A stretch of DNA of 64,000 bases, taken from the NCBI GenBank assembly GCA_026901365.1, contig QLOH01000285.1, positions 868,001 to 932,000 of the forward strand. Direction: 5' to 3'. Shown piece after piece: positions 49,701 to 61,400 of this stretch. The notes beneath the pieces are model-generated. The model did not search any database and was not told the DNA's origin. It was given only the letters and a program-made list of their open reading frames with translations. Each line of letters starts with the position of its first letter. Position 1 is the first letter of the stretch. The position numbers and the translations under genes are program-made. Origin of the DNA: Sesbania bispinosa (taxonomy: Eukaryota > Streptophyta > Magnoliopsida > Fabales > Fabaceae).

Positions 49701-51650
49701 TTATGTAATGGAATATAAGGTTAGACTTTATAATACTTGTTTTTTCAAATCATATATTCTATCATTATTTTTATTTGTAATTCAGCTTGTGTTTAGTCCT
49801 TCATGATTGTGAATCTGTGATGCATGATTTTACAATAATGAGCATTACTTCATACAATCAGATTTACATGATAGACATTATGCTATTGGTGGTTCTTTGG
49901 TTTTTGGATTTAATAATCTGATAGACAATAAAAAATTAAGCTACAAAATTAATTTAAGATACTAATAATAAGTAGTACATCAATATATAACTAATCTCCA
50001 AAGTTCATGAAAAATGTTATCAGGTGCTTCCTAGAATGTGGAATTGTACCAAAAGAAAATAAAAATACAGAATAGAATATTTATAACTATGAGATATCAA
50101 ATTTTGGCATAAATTGTTTTTCTATGTATATTGAATTGTTATTTAAATGTTGTATGAAATGCATGAAATCAACAGTAGCACTATTAAATGAAGTTAATTA
50201 AGGACATATTTGGTTTATTTTAGTCTAAAATGATACTGTCCCTACTCATTCTTTAGCAATAATAACCATTTAGGTATTTACTGAATGATGAAATTTCTTG
50301 CTTGTCTAGTATCCTGCTGCTTTTAATTATTCTGTGGGGATCAAAGATGAGCAAGAAGGGGATTTGTATGGTACAGCAGAAGTGAAAACTGAGAATTTAA
50401 GCAATGAACCTTCACATTCAAGGCAGGTCAACTTAGAGGAAACTTATATTGGTAAAAGGGTAAAGGAAGAAGATTGTATTGATGAATTTCCTGATGCTGC
50501 TTTTGACATGAGGTTTTCTGATTTTGCGGAGAATGATAGAGGTAAAAGGCCGAAGTATGAATATAATGACGATTCAAGCTCTTGTCTTGATCCATATTGG
50601 GTGGAAGAAAAGGTTGATACCGTTGTTGCTGGAATGTCGAGACAATTCAAATCAAATCCATCAAGGTGTCTCAATAGTATGGCAGCAAAGCCTCCATTTT
50701 TCTTATTTGGAAATGTTTCGAACATATCATACGACTCATGGACAAAAATGTCTCAGTTTTTATATGGTATTGAACCTGAATTTGTGAATAATCAGTTCTT
50801 TTCAGCCTTAAATAGAATAGAAGGTTATATACACAATCTTCCAACTGAAAACAGGTTCCACATCCTTCCAAAGCCACCTATGACTATCGAAGATGCATTA
50901 CCGAGGACAAAGAAATGGTGGCCACCTTGGGATTCAAGAAAACAGTTGAGCAGCATCTATTGTGAAACTAATGGAATAGCTCAACTTTGTGATAGGCTAG
51001 GAGGGATTCTATCTGATTCTGGTGGAGAACCCTCATCTGAACAGCAGAAAGACATTCTTCGTTATTGTCGTGGATTGAATCTTGTGTGGATTGGTAAATA
51101 CAAACTGGGCCCTATAGAGCCTGAACACTGGGAGGCTATCTTAGGCTACCCTTTGAATCACACTCGTGCTGCTGAGAGCAATTTGACCGAAAGACTTAAA
51201 TCACTAAAATATTGCTTCCAGACAGATACATTGGGATATCATCTTTCTGTTTTGAAGCCCATCTTTCCTAGTGGATTGACAATGTTATCTCTTTTTAGTG
51301 GAATTGGTGGTGCAGAAATTGCCTTACACCGCCTTGATATTAAAATAAAAGCTCTGGTCTCAGTTGAGACTTCTGAGACAAAGAGGAAGATTCTTGAGAG
51401 GTGGTGGCGTGCTTCTGGACAAACCGGGACTTTGGTTCAGATTGAAGACATTCAAAAGCTGACTAGTAAAAAGCTTGAGAGTCTAATCAGTAGATTTAGT
51501 GGTTTTGACCTGGTCATTTATCAGAATCCATGCTCTCACTCAAGTTCCAGGGCTCATGCCGGTGCTAGTCTCCCGGCTTTTGATTTTTCAGTGTTCTGTG
51601 AATCTGTTCGTGTTTTGCAACGTGTAAGAGGTTTGTGTGTAAGGAAGTGA
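43742..51650 (+). CDS. DRM3: DRM3-like DNA methyltransferase homologue (UBA plus rearranged MTase domain)
   Basis: Ten exons: 43742-43849, 45792-45888, 46013-46059, 46713-46820, 47045-47143, 47780-47879, 48379-48491, 49298-49397, 49640-49719, 50310-51650; about 730 residues. Exon 7 could instead end at 48551, adding 20 residues; both donors are weak and in phase. Three UBA-like segments precede the catalytic region: FFIGMGFLPCLVDKVIEE, MMNFPAEEVEFAIRKLG and LLEMGFSENEVSSAIDKLG. The C-terminal domain has the circularly rearranged order of DRM enzymes, with SAM-binding motif I (MLSLFSGIGGAEIALHRL, from residue about 609) near the end. The Pro-Cys motif (QNPCSHSS, C about 692) is kept, but the DRM2-type GGSPCNNL context is not. 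Arabidopsis DRM3 is regarded as a poorly or non-catalytic partner in RNA-directed DNA methylation. The stop at 51650 matches where DRM proteins end (VRVLQRVR, basic tail). Confidence 0.92.
43897..44877. mobile_element. hAT-like element in DRM3 intron 1
   Basis: Left end TAGGGGTGTTCATAAATGGA and right end TCCAATCCATGAACATCCTA are inverted repeats. Inner arms rich in TTGGATTGGAT and AATCCAATCC face each other. The 8-bp target duplication is not clean (both flanks contain AAATT). It contains a nested element at 44134-44343. Confidence 0.65.
44134..44343. mobile_element. Tourist-like MITE nested in the intron 1 hAT element
   Basis: 210 bp. Ends GGGGCTGTTTATTTTGAGAA and TTTTCAAAGTTAACGGGCTC are imperfect inverted repeats, flanked by TAA at 44131-44133 and 44344-44346. 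Inner arms CCTGTTTTTAAGTTTTAATT and AATTAAAACTAAAAAACAGG pair. Confidence 0.7.
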
Positions 51651-51939
51651 ATCCAGTGACTCTTATCTTGCAGTAAATATATGACAGCCGATGCCTTTGG
51701 TTGCATGCCCCGTTCTTATTTTAATATATCGTTATTGTTAAAGGTAATTATTGCAGTATATGTGAATGTGACTTCATATCAAATTTTCAGTGCAGGGAAT
51801 TTGTAAGAGTATTTGATTGTAAAATACTAGGAACTGTTCAAGTCTTTAACGTGTTTAAATAGCATTGGTAGAGGCATTTCAGATTGCTACTGAATTAAGT
51901 GTAGGTGTTGGGGACTGCTTTAAATATGTTTCGAACCCA

Positions 51940-52313
51940 TTCCCTACCATATCCCTTATTATAAGAGTTTCAAAATATTTCATATAATTTAAGAAAAGTT
52001 TGGTCTAGTAAAAGAAAATATAACATTCTAAGTATAACTCTATTTAAATTCTAAGTATACATCTATTTAAATGTCAGTATATTAGGCATTAATTGTCATG
52101 GTGAAAGATTTCAAAAGGCAATTTCGTGTAGTTGAATATGTCGATAAACTTTATTAATTATTCACAATTATTAATATATGAGGAATTAAAGAGTTAAACA
52201 TAATAAAAAGCAAATGTAAAAAAAATAATTAATTCATCTTAAAATTTGTAAAAAAAGACTATAATCAATAACACAAATGGCCGACATTAATAAGGCATTC
52301 CGGACGGAGGGAG
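51940..52313. mobile_element. Degenerate Stowaway-like element
   Basis: The right end (complement of CTCCCTCCGTCCGGAATGCC) is a classic Stowaway terminus followed by TA. The presumed left end (CCATTCCCTACCATATCCCT, then TATAAGAGTTTCAAA) is poorly kept. The length and left border are inferred. Confidence 0.45.
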
Positions 52314-53220
52314 TATAATCAATGAACACGAATGCCCGACATTAATAAGGCATTCCAAACCCGCTTACACCCCTTAAAGTGACCCGAGTGCAATTGATAA
52401 AGTCTCAACAAACAGTCTTAGACGGACCCATTAAGATTAAGAAGTAGTGAATAGTACCTTTCCTGAAGTCGATAGCTAATTAGATGTACACGTGTAAGTT
52501 GATGTTTGCAGTAACTATATTTTTTTTGTATTTTTTGGAGGCAAGTTTTTTGTTGGAGTATATATATACAGTAGCACATATCTATTTTTTTAATTTTATT
52601 TAATCGTTAAAAATATATTTTGGTGATAATAAAAATAATTTATTTATTTTAAAAATCTCAAAACTTAATATAGCAAAAAAATTATTTCAATGATAATTTA
52701 TAAATATTTCATTATTTAAGTTGTTGATTAGAGAAATTTAAGTATTAATTAGATAAGTTAAGCAAAGTAAAAATATTTTCTGATTGAACAACTAATTAAA
52801 TAATACACTAATGCGAATTTGATTTGATTTAATATGTAAGTTCAAAATGTGTGTTATAATTCGAGCAAACACATATCTTCATGAGAAAAAACACATTTAT
52901 GGAGATTATTTAACTTTTAAGAATTAAGACTCAAATTTATTATATAATAAGGATAGATTAAATATATTACCTTTTTAAATTCATATGAGTAATTCTGGTC
53001 CAATATTCATATGTATTGTTTTTTTAATTGAATGTCCATATTAATTGTTAAATCATATAAATGTTGGTTTTTTTTAAATAGAAAATTTGGTAAATTTACT
53101 TTGTAGGTCCTTATACATTTATAAAATTTTTAGTTAAGTCTCTATAGTTTAAATTCTTTTAAGAAAGTACTTATAATTCTAAAATTTTGTAATCAAGTTC
53201 ATAAATACTAACTATCCCGA

Positions 53221-54420
53221 TTTTTCCACACCCAAAAGTGTACACCCACTGTACGCTTTTGGGTGAACAGTACTTTAATTATTTTTTTGGCATGAACAAT
53301 ATTTTTTTTACTTTTTTTTATGAATAGTAATTTTTTTTTCATAAATAGTGATTTTTTTAAAATCTACAATTAACCAGACTGATAACATAGTTAACCAGAA
53401 AATTGTATAGCATTAACCATAAATTCATTCTCAGTGATTACTTGTGTAGTAATCATTATGATCAAATAACTGTTCAAGATGAACATGTGGTTAATACCAT
53501 ATAAGTTGGTGGTTAACTGTGTTATTAATCTGGTTAATAATTTATTTTCAAATGAACATGTGGTTAATACCTTATAAGTTGATAGTTAACTATGTTATTA
53601 ATTTGATTAACTATATTATTAACCACTCGAGCAACTTATTTAACCACATAATAACTCACAGTTAACCACTTTTTACCTCACTTATAATTATTAACCAGAT
53701 TATTAACACAGTTAACCACCAACTTATATGGTATTAACCACATGTTCACTTGAAAACAAATTATTAACCAGATTAATAACACGGTTAACCACCAACTTAT
53801 ATGGTATTAACCACATGTTCACTTGAAAACAAAGTTTATCTTGAACAATTATTAATGACAAACCTTTAACTTTGTTTTCAAGTGAACAGGTGGTTAATAC
53901 CATATAAGTTTATGGTTAACTATGTTATTAATCTGGTTAACTTTGTTATTAACCACTCGATCAACTTATTTTACCCCATAATAACTCACATTTAATCATT
54001 TTTTGCCTCACTTATAATTATTAACCAGATTATTAACACAGTTAACCACCAACTTATATGGTATTAACCACATGCTCACTTGAAAATAAATTATTAACCA
54101 GATTAATAACACAGTTAACCACCAACTTATATGGCATTAACCACATGTTCACTTGAAAATAAAGTTCATCTTGAACAGTTATTTGATCATAATGATTACT
54201 ACACAAATAATCACTGAGAATGAATTTATGGTTAATGCTATACAATTTTCTGGTTAACTATGTTATCAGTCTGGTTAATTATATATTTAAAAAAAGTCAT
54301 TGTTCATATAAACAAAAAAAAAATACTACTCATTAAAAAAATAAAAAAATAAAAGTTAAAAAAAAAAGTATTGTACACCCAAAAGTGTACGGTGGGTGTA
54401 CACTTTTGGGTGTGGAAAAA
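53221..54420. mobile_element. 1.2-kb palindromic element with internal repeats
   Basis: Outer arms: TTTTTCCACACCCAAAAGTG on the left and CACTTTTGGGTGTGGAAAAA on the right. A second inner arm pair (about 53380-53490 and 54155-54280) is almost perfectly complementary. Between them a motif with CCAACTTATATGGTATTAAC and CACATGTTCACTTGAAAA occurs about seven times: minus, minus, plus, plus, minus, plus, plus (near 53481, 53552, 53716, 53790, 53885, 54046, 54118). It is rich in GTTAACCA. The target duplication is uncertain. There is no coding capacity. Probably a foldback or MULE-type element. Confidence 0.8.
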
Positions 54421-55019
54421 AACTTTTCCAAATACTTAACATGTTAGAGTTTTATTAAGTCATATTGACATGGCATTTTTTATGTAATAATAAATCTTTT
54501 TGTTTGTTTTATTCCTATCTTTTTTTCATTACACTTTGGCTATGTTTGGTAAAATTAACTTATAAGCTACCTTATTGAATTAGGCTTATTTGATAAAAAA
54601 TAATTGATATATTAGTTGGTAAATATAAAATGACATAAAAGAACACACATATTATATAAATTCTACATTTATAGTTTAATTTTTTTAAAAGTTTTATTAA
54701 ATTTTTTAGATAAAATATTTTATTAAAAAGCGATATAACATAAAAATAATTACAAAAATAATTTAAAAGAAAAATAATGGTTTAAATATTTTTTAAATAG
54801 AAATAGAACTTAAAGAGAAGCCAAAAGAGAAAATAGTGTGGAAGGGGAGGGAGAGTATATATTTTTCTTTGGACAACAAGGGTAGGGACAATAGAGGACT
54901 TTTATTAATGAGAAAGAAACCAAAATCTCTAATAGCGGCTTGTAAAAAAACCTCTAACTAACTTTTTTTGTTTCTTTGTTATAGGCTTTCTCTAAGTTTA
55001 TTTTAAACGCCATTGTTCC

Positions 55020-56542
55020 TAAGGATGAAAATGAGTAGGGCTTGGGTAGAATACTATAGTATTCGTTCTCTTACTCACGTTTTAAAAAAAATTACTCGTA
55101 CCCTAACTTATACCCGCGTTGGTAGCAGTTTTAATACTTGTACCCTTACTCGTTGCGTATTTATGTACCCACATCCATTATTTACACTTTTGTTGATTAT
55201 AAAAATAATTGACTAAAAAACAAACTCTAGCACAAATAAAAAATAATCCATAAACCATTTAAGTTTAACCATAAAATGTAACTATTTTATTAAATTAAAG
55301 TACAACACAATAAAGTTCGTAAATATAATGCATAATGTAATGTAATATTTAAACACTAGGTAAATATTAAAATAAAGTTTCACAACAATGAATTGTGAGT
55401 AATGTTTAAAAATAGAGTTAAATATGAGAGGGATTGTAAATGATGATCTAAAATATTAAACATAAAACAGAAATGTTAAAAAAAGACTTTCAATATGTGT
55501 CATTTGAAATTTCTCCTATTTGTTATACAAATTCCTCATATTCATCATTTGAAATTATTTTTTATTATCCTAACACATAAAATCTAGTACTTTAGAATTA
55601 CTCCATTCAAACACAATGTTGGTGTTTATGGTTACGTAATTATAACATTTTCATATTTATATTAAATTTTTTGTGACTATAATACATGATGTTAATTAAT
55701 TTTTTGGAAAATATTAATTAATAATATAAATATAAATTAAGTTTATTATATATATAAATTACATATATTATATAAGTGCGGGTATGAGTAGAGTTTGGTA
55801 CCATAGTAACCGTACCACTAAAAGAGGGCTTGCTTATCACACCCCCTTTAAAAAGTGACTTTTCAAAAATACTATCTAACTTTTTCCAGAAATTAACTTT
55901 TGGAAGCTAAATGGTCAAAATGACTTTTCGGATGTTAATTTCCAGAAAAATTGTTTCCGGATATTAATTTTTTGAAAATGTGTTTTTTAATAAATTTTCA
56001 ATCTTAAGAGACGGAAAAAAAAATTGTCTCTATAGGGACAAATTAGAGATGGAAAACTTTTCCGTATCTAAAATTGAAACAGAATTCCTTCGTCTCATAT
56101 AGATTTAGAGACGGGTTTCTTTCCGTCTTTAAAAATTGAAAATTTATAAAAAAAATACACTTCCGAACATTTCTGGAAATAAATGTCTTGAAGCCATTTT
56201 TATTTGGAAATTTATAGAAATTAATATCCGGAAGTGTTTTCTTTTTTAGAAATTAATTTTTGGAAAGAGAAAAGAAAAAATGTGAGTGAAGTGTCATGGG
56301 TGTCAAATGGATGGAGGTGGGTTGGGGGAGGTAGCGGTGGCGACAGGGATGGAAGAGGTGATGGAAAGAGGGTACTTTGGGAGAGAATTTTCAAAAGTAG
56401 GTAAGGGTGTGAATAGCAAAAATGGCTGCTAAAAACAAATCCCATTAGAAAATGCTAGTGCTTACCCAAACCTTGACCCATACTCATTTTGCATGTAATT
56501 TTTGCGGGTATGCATTGGGTCTGGGCCCAGTTACCATCCCTA
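55020..56542. mobile_element. hAT-type element with nested insertion
   Basis: Starts TAAGGATGAAAATGAGTAGG and ends GGGCCCAGTTACCATCCCTA, a style seen in plant hAT MITEs. The flanks are ATTGTTCC (55012-55019) and ATTGTCCC (56543-56550), an 8-bp duplication with one mismatch. The middle (about 55832-56420) is a second element bounded by CTTATCACACCCCC and GGGTGTGAATAGC, carrying repeated CCGGAAGTG / CTTCCG and GAGACGG..CCGTCTC words typical of subterminal repeats. Short ORFs inside are not genes. Confidence 0.68.
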
Positions 56543-58803
56543 ATTGTCCCTTACTCAGACTTAGATTTATGCATAAAGTGTATAATTTCCTAAGCTAGAA
56601 TGACATTATCAGAAGTGCCACACCAAAGTAAAGATGTTATCGGCTAGCATAACAATGTCATCGAAGTACGACCTCGGTCTGTTACCAACATTTTAATAAT
56701 TACTTTGTATACCACCGTGCATACACTAACAGGCCGACGGAAGTTCTTACGATGCTTTGGCGGGTCAACATTTAGAAATGAGACAAATAACGTCTCTACA
56801 ATGCCATCATCAGAAGAATCAATTGCAAACGCCTTATTCACCATACTTTGAATGTGTTATTTCCTATATTCCTATGATATTTGTTAAAAAAAAAGGTTGA
56901 AACCAATCCAGGTGTAGTGATTTATGAGGCTTCATTCTAAACAAAGCCTGCCACACTTTTTCTTTAGTCACACGAGCTACTAGAGATTGAATCCTTCCCT
57001 TGAAAAATCAAGGGTGGTTGATGATAGGATGAAAGGTATTATTGCACGAATCATCAACACCAAATATATCTTAAAAATATTTCTAGACCGCACCTCTTAA
57101 AATGGAATCATGCACCAAATCCTATCATCTGACATTAAAATCAAAAAATTTATTTCAGTGCAATGCACAAAAGTTTTAGTATGAAAATACCTGGTATTAC
57201 GGTAACCCATTTTTACCATTGTTTTCTGTGACTTCTGGTACCAGATAATCTCATCTCTCTTTAAGGGTTGCGTATACTCCTTCTAAAAATTTATATCCAA
57301 TCAGATGAGATCATAAGTGGTAAGCTCATCCATGGATTTTTGCACTACCCTATGAAGTCCTTCAATGCATTGTTCCTCTTAAAAGATTACCAAATATATT
57401 TTGATTAAACTCTAGCACATTATTTTGCACATGACGCAGGCCAACCAACACGTTGGGTTCACCCTTTCTCTAGGTTTCACTAACCATTCCTTGAAACTAC
57501 TAATGATGAGTCCAAGTGTCTAAAAATTTGAAAGGACCGATCTTTCTATTGGGAATATGAGATGGAAATAAAATAGATTAGGACAATGATCAAAATGCAT
57601 TATAGTCAATTTCTTAACATAAGCTTACGAAAAGTTTTTCCCCACTTCATGTTAGTAATCTCGTGGTCCAACCTTTTTGCAATCGAACAAGAACCAAAAT
57701 TCCTTTGGATATGGGAAAATGGGATCCCACCACTCCAAGATCCATTAAACAAAAAGCATTGATCATGCCAACAAACCTATCACCTTTAAAGGGCATATAT
57801 TTCCCTTCTACGATCTTAGAAGACAATAATTTCATTAAAGTCTCAATGAAGAAGCCATGAAGAAGCGAGACCACATAGTTTCTAAGAAACTGGGAGTGGG
57901 TTGCCATAAATAATGGGATGACACCAAATTTCATATCCACAACAAAGCTCAAATGTGATAGCTTGTGAGAATTTTTGTATGCTTGAGATGTACACATTCT
58001 ATGCTTATCTGCAAGAACCCGGATGTCCCTAAAATGATTTACAACCTTTTTAATGCAACAAACGTCATAGTTTATTCGTGCTCAAACTTTATTTGGACCG
58101 TGGAATCTACCATGTGTTTACATTAAAATACAAACAATGGGTTGAAAGGTATGAATCAGGTCCTTAAAATAATGTCAACCATTCCTACTAACTACCCTGA
58201 TGATGTTTTCATGTGAGGATTAATGTTCCTCTAATTTTGTGCATCATTAATAGATTAGTAAAGAATGGGCATGAAAATGTCACTCCACTTGCATAATCTG
58301 ATCACTAACATCAATCCCCTATACACACTAAGAGTAATACATTCATTGTCTTCTTGATCATTAATATTAGAAGATGGTATATCCATAGTTGGTTCTAAAA
58401 GTTGTCTCTGTATAATTAATGACATATTGAAATCCCATGAGAAAATTTGGGTTTTAGAAGAGATATCATTATTCACCTTTTTGTGCGATTCATTTTATAT
58501 CTTTCTAGATTCTAATGAGTGCTTTTTAAGCCACATATGCTACAAAATTAGAAATTTAGGGGCGTATTGATAAATAGTAGTAAAAAAATCATCGTGTACT
58601 TTGTTTATAACTTTATTACGGTCCTTATCAACACAAAACTTGACCATGAAATAAGCATACCCAATGTCCATGAGATCACATCCACCAACAAGTTTCCTTA
58701 TTGCTTTGAGCTTGTCTTTCATCCAGTGTTGTCAATAAGGTCATACGGCGGATGGCGGCAAGGACCTTTAAGCGCCATACCGCCATGGTAGACATCATGG
58801 CGG

Positions 58804-58805
<2 letters not shown>

Positions 58806-58843
<38 letters not shown>
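58806..58843. repeat. (AT)n microsatellite
   Basis: About 38 bp of uninterrupted AT dinucleotides in the left subterminal region of the hAT element. Confidence 0.95.
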
Positions 58844-58845
<2 letters not shown>

Positions 58846-59049
58846 GATGCAAAAACAGTAAAATAATAAATAGATATATTAAAACCAACAATGTAACAAT
58901 CTAAAATTCATGGCATTCATAACCTAGTGATAGCCATCAAAACAAAGAAACAATGTTAAAAAACAGTAAAAGAAGTGGCTTGTGTTGTGCTCGAGCAGGA
59001 TAAGGTGCTTATGATGTGCTTGCGCGGAGAAGAGAAGAAAAAGGTGAAG

Positions 59050-61400
59050 CAGAAATTCTAATCACAAGAAGGGGGGTTGAATTGTGATCTTTTAAAATTT
59101 CTGCAATTTCTTCTAATACTATTTCTGCTCAAGTATAACTTGGCTGATTATTAGAGGATAAAACTCAAGAAGATGGAATTATGATATATATGCTATGCTG
59201 AAATTATAATTATAATTCCTTTGAAGGAATTCTCTTGTAGGTGCAACTTACTTAGGTATTAGTTAGTTTTTAAAATAGTTTTATGCACATGAAAATGAAA
59301 CAGAAATCTGAATGAAATGAGAGTAAGGGTAGGAAGATTGCGCACACAGTTTTATACTGGTTCACCTCTTCCAACTAGAGGCTACGTCGAGTCCATACTT
59401 TCAGTAGGATTTTCTTGATCAACTCTTGATATTACAGTTTCCTTGGGTACACCTTACCACTAGTATTCTTATGCAACCTCTTCAGGCTCTTCACAAACTT
59501 CTTCTGAAGCCTTTACAGCCACTGCAACTTCTTCTGCAGACTAACACTACTAGAATATTAGGATTTAGTGACCAATTTAGTGACCAACAATTTTCGGTCA
59601 CTAATAGAGACCGATTTAGTGACCAAATCCATCATGGGATACATAAGTAGTGACAAAAAATATATTGGTCACTAAATCGGTCACTAAATATTAGTGACCG
59701 ATTTTGCAGTCACTAAATATTATTTTGTGACTGATTTAGAGACTGAATTGTGAGAAAATTAGTGACCGAATATATCGGTCATTAAGTTTTCCAAGGATTG
59801 AAAAAATCAGTCACTGAATTTGAGCTTCTTTGTTTTTAAAGGACTTAGTGACCATTTTTTCAGTCACTAATTTAGTGACCAAAAAATTCGGTCACTAAAC
59901 TTGTGTGTCTTAAAATTTTCAAGGAGGATTTAGTGACGGAATAAATCGGTCACTAAATTAGTGATTCTATTTTTTAAAGAAGGATTTAGTGACTGATTTT
60001 TTCAGTTACTAAATTAGTGACCGTTAAATTCGGTCACTAAACTTGTGAGTCTTACACTTTTTCAAGGAAGGATTTAGTGACTGAATTTTTCGGTCACTAA
60101 ATTAGTGACTGGAAAAATCAGTCACTTTCGGTCACTAAATTAGTGACTGAAAAAATCAGTCACTAAACTTATGAGTCTTATACTTTTTAAGTAAGGATTT
60201 AGTGACTGAATTTTTCGGTCACTAAATTAGTGACTGAAGAAATCGGTCACTAATTTTGTGATTTTTTGTTTTTTTTTTAAAGAAGGATTCTTTGTTTTTC
60301 TGCAAGATTTACACCACAATATATCTCACTACAATCATGTAGCAGCTTACAACAATTATTACACACCTTCTCAAGAGGCACTAACACTCTTAAGGCCTTC
60401 CTGAGAGATTACAAAAGATATAGGTAGTGAAATAATAAAAGCAAGACTCAAAACTATTACAAATTAAGTATAGCAGGAAATTGTTGAGCCAACTCTCTCT
60501 TTTCTAACTTTAGGAAGCAGAATCTCAGTGATGGTGAAGAGAGAGAAAGTTTCCAGAAGATAGAGATTTTAATTTTGTATTCTGGTGCTTCTTCTGGACT
60601 TGGTGTGTGTTGAAGTGAGAAGGGAACCTCTCTTTTTTATAGGAAAAAGGAGTTACTAGCCATTGGGGTAGCTGTTTGAATCTCCAACTGTAAAGGCATA
60701 AGTTGTCCCTTTCAAGAGCAACTGTCTCTTTCATGAACAACTGTATTCTTTGACTGGTCATATCTTCTACGGGGTGTTTGTTCTGCAGACTTTGATTCCT
60801 TTAGAAACCAACCCTTTTTCTTATGGAGAGTGTTATTTTAGTCATTTTAAAATGAAGTAATAATACATGGATGGATTTCAGTGGCTGCAGCACATATTAG
60901 CTTGAAGAACATGTATTTTTGGGAAATAACTTCTTCTGCAGACAACCTGATAGTGAACTTCTTCTGCAACAACTTCTTTGAACAAAGTTATGAGATCATT
61001 CTTTATGCATATACTGTCAAGGCAATATTGTTGTGGTTTTCTGCTCTTAGAAGAATTAATTTAGTTAAAAATCCAACTTCCTTATCTTCTTCAGTCTTGC
61101 TGCAACTGTTTCTTCTGCAGTCTTATTGTAGCCGTTTCTTCTGCAGTGAATCTTCCTTCTAATATTCTCTCAGAATGTTTGTTGTAATTTCTTTCAACTG
61201 CTTTCTTGCTTTCTTTTATAGTTGTGATTCTTTATAATGTGAAAGCATCTTCTTTGAATGGTGTTGAGCTCTATGTTCTGAACAAGACTAGCAATTTGAT
61301 CCGTTTCTTCTCAAAACCACTCAAGTGAAATTGTCAGTACTTTAATCAGAATTGTACCGAGTGAATTTTGAGAGCTTGTTATCATTAAAACATCATTGGA
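59050..61400. mobile_element. LTR-like insertion inside the hAT element (unclassified)
   Basis: The left part contains CACAAGAAGGGGGGTTGAAT, a phrase I associate with copia-type LTRs in legumes. The right part ends with GAGCTTGTTATCATTAAAAC. The word CTTCTGCAG recurs at least six times. There is no gag or pol frame, so a solo LTR or LTR fragment is the simplest reading. I could not find exact TG..CA borders with a 5-bp duplication, so the call is tentative. Confidence 0.4.
59545..60270. repeat. Array of inverted GTGACC/GGTCAC motifs (CACTA-like subterminal repeats)
   Basis: Begins CACTACTAGAATATTAGG, close to the terminal sequence of CACTA transposons. Then come about 30 copies of TTAGTGACC / GGTCACTAA, often as short palindromes (TTAGTGACCGA..TCGGTCACTAA), some varied to GTGACT/AGTCAC. 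No matching right terminus (..GTAGTG) is seen next to the array, so it is probably a truncated CACTA end or a derived satellite. Confidence 0.7.

Larger units (their letters stand above)
51651..55019. other. Spacer downstream of DRM3
   Basis: 51651-51940 is the probable DRM3 3' UTR. 51940-52313 may be a degenerate Stowaway element (right end GGACGGAGGGAGTA). 52261-52362 has two adjacent copies of an ATAATCAAT..GCATTCC motif. 52400-53220 and 54430-55010 are AT-rich with nothing recognisable. The palindromic element at 53221-54420 is listed separately. No gene seen. Confidence 0.6.

Noticed and set aside
51624..51700. Possible extra intron at the DRM3 3' end (GTAAGAG donor, TTGCAG acceptor)
   Set aside because: Splicing would place a stop immediately after the junction; the unspliced tail (VRGLCVRK) matches the basic end of other DRM proteins better.
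53221..54420. CRISPR-like array because of regularly repeated motifs
   Set aside because: Repeats alternate in orientation, spacers are not unique, and this is a plant nuclear sequence.
58806..58843. (AT)n tract as a possible origin or matrix attachment site
   Set aside because: A plain microsatellite; nothing else supports a function.
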